Origin: JACQNR01 sp049515175
GTDB lineage: Bacteria > Acidobacteriota > Terriglobia > UBA7540
NCBI GenBank assembly: GCA_049515175.1
Contig: JBEKUI010000032.1
Coordinates: forward strand, 1-23,825
Direction: 5' to 3'
DNA length: 23,825 bases
Positions 23,056 to 23,825 of this stretch are shown here, in pieces. The translations under genes were made by a program, and so were the position numbers. A model generated the notes under the pieces. That model was not told the origin of the DNA. It saw only the letters and a list, made by a program, of their open reading frames with translations, and ran no database searches. The stretch's first letter is position 1, and each line of letters begins with the position of its first letter.

Positions 23056-23352
23056 TTACTTGCCAAGTACACAGTGGCTCTCGGGCTCCTGCTTGTACAA
23101 GCATCCCGCCAGCGTGAACCCCAAGGTTCCGATGAAAGTCCAAATCCTGACGCCAATCAACATTTCCGTCATCGCGTGGAAAGCGCCCGAGGGCACTCGA
23201 GCCTGCTCGCCGCCGAACAAGGCGAAGCTGGTGCCCAGGGCAAAGACCAACAGGAACACGCCGCCGCCACCCAACCAGATCCATCGGCTCCCGCTGCCTC
23301 GTCTCGCCAGGAGGCACGGGAGCAGCAACAATGACGCCATGGCGATATACAT
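23056..23352 (-). CDS. Small three-helix membrane protein, hypothetical
   Basis: This 98-residue protein has hydrophobic segments at about residues 1-15, 24-46 and 60-82; the last holds a Cys (TLAGCLY). I do not recognise the family. The ATG at 23352 is preceded by AGGAGAGG at 5 nt; a longer frame to 23391 is unlikely. Its TAA lies 16 bp before the recA start, so it is probably on the recA transcript. It could be a helper in membrane or cell-envelope stress, but nothing in the sequence shows this. Confidence 0.7.
   Translation of the reverse strand: MYIAMASLLLLPCLLARRGSGSRWIWLGGGGVFLLVFALGTSFALFGGEQARVPSGAFHAMTEMLIGVRIWTFIGTLGFTLAGCLYKQEPESHCVLGK
23057..23102. promoter_or_regulatory. Two CTTG/CAAG palindromes just upstream of recA
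   Basis: TACTTG-C-CAAGTA (23057-23069) and the perfect 12-bp palindrome GCTTGTACAAGC (23091-23102) share the core CTTG-N(1-2)-CAAG. Their centres are about 33 bp apart, near three helical turns. They lie 18-63 bp before the recA ATG, inside the end of the small membrane gene. They could be operators, for example for LexA, but they match no LexA box that I can name with certainty. Confidence 0.35.
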
Positions 23353-23411
23353 GTTTGCCTCTCCTAGCTGCGGCCAATTCGATCGCCGCACTAGACCAAG
23401 GCCATCTTACC

Positions 23412-23825
23412 TTAAGCCTTCTTCTCAGCGTACTCGTAAAACCCACGCCCTGTCTTGCGGCCCAGGCGTCCCGCGGCGACCATCTTTTCGAGCAGCGGGC
23501 AGGGGCGGTACTTCGAGTCGTGGAACCCCTCGTAAAGCACTCGCATTATATCCAAACAAATGTCCAGACCAATCAAGTCCGCCAGCTCCAGCGGGCCCAT
23601 GGGATGATTCATGCCCAGCTTCATCACGCCGTCCACCGCCGCCGCATCGCCCACGCCCTCCATCACGCAGAAGACCGCCTCGTTAATCATCGGCATCAGG
23701 ACGCGGTTCGATACAAAACCGGGATAGTCGCTCACGCGGATGGGCGTCTTGCCAACGGCGGTGGCCAGCGCCGTGGCCGTTTCGATCGTTTGCGGCGAAG
23801 TGTCGAGACCGGGGACGACTTCCAC
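23412..23825 (-). CDS. 3-hydroxyacyl-CoA (3-hydroxybutyryl-CoA) dehydrogenase, C-terminal part
   Basis: The visible 137 residues are the C-terminal helical domain and the last part of the NAD domain; the N-terminal Rossmann part lies beyond the window. Signatures include DYPGFVSNRVLMPMINEA, which is the family's classic motif, NHPMGPLELADLIGLD and GRKTGRGFYEY at the end. The enzyme oxidises 3-hydroxyacyl-CoA with NAD(P) in beta-oxidation or butyrate-type metabolism. The frame is open to the edge, consistent with a full gene. Its stop lies 59 bp before the small membrane gene on the same strand. Confidence 0.93.
   Translation of the reverse strand: MEVVPGLDTSPQTIETATALATAVGKTPIRVSDYPGFVSNRVLMPMINEAVFCVMEGVGDAAAVDGVMKLGMNHPMGPLELADLIGLDICLDIMRVLYEGFHDSKYRPCPLLEKMVAAGRLGRKTGRGFYEYAEKKA

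Overview
The window is GC-rich, densely coded bacterial chromosome. It encodes no phage genes, no transposase, no CRISPR array and no recognisable rRNA or tRNA. Several features together suggest an Acidobacteriota genome (inference): a TonB-dependent receptor with an N-terminal carboxypeptidase-regulatory-like domain, a DUF4382 lipoprotein, a DUF4832 secreted protein, a Gfo/Idh/MocA oxidoreductase paired with a Tat-exported sugar isomerase, an OPT transporter, and degenerate 7-bp tandem repeats in gene borders. No rRNA is present to confirm this.

Left part (1-5040). The window opens with the first codons of a leftward gene behind a near-consensus promoter that overlaps a palindromic operator; this looks like an autoregulated repressor. 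Next come a leftward DUF421 membrane protein, then rightward GatB/YqeY, an OPT-family transporter, a rhomboid protease and an NTF2-like protein. A pair of inverted heptamer arrays separates the transporter from the rhomboid gene.

Central left (5040-9500). A promoter feeds a cobalamin riboswitch, which is followed by a hairpin that hides a strong Shine-Dalgarno. That site belongs to a GTG start of a TonB-dependent, probably corrinoid, receptor. Three degenerate heptamer arrays lie inside the start of this gene and lengthen the signal-peptide n-region. A 112-bp non-coding IS630/mariner-type element sits exactly in the stop codon of a small membrane protein. A secreted SRPBCC-like protein follows.

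Centre (9500-15050). A leftward tripartite efflux operon is packed tightly in the order TolC-like channel, lipoprotein adaptor, RND pump (TAA|ATG junction, then an ATGA overlap). The pump combines HAE-type proton-relay residues with HME-like periplasmic motifs.

Right part (15050-23825). There are two leftward secreted proteins: the DUF4832 protein and a DUF4382 lipoprotein, the latter with a clear promoter and a 3' hairpin. A divergent Gfo/Idh/MocA oxidoreductase and Tat-signal sugar isomerase/epimerase follow. The final leftward cluster, in transcription order, is the 3' part of a 3-hydroxyacyl-CoA dehydrogenase, a small membrane protein, recA, and a single-domain penicillin-binding-type transpeptidase. 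The transpeptidase has a cysteine pair beside its active-site motifs at the same spacing as the disulfide of class A carbapenemases. Two CTTG/CAAG palindromes stand just upstream of recA.
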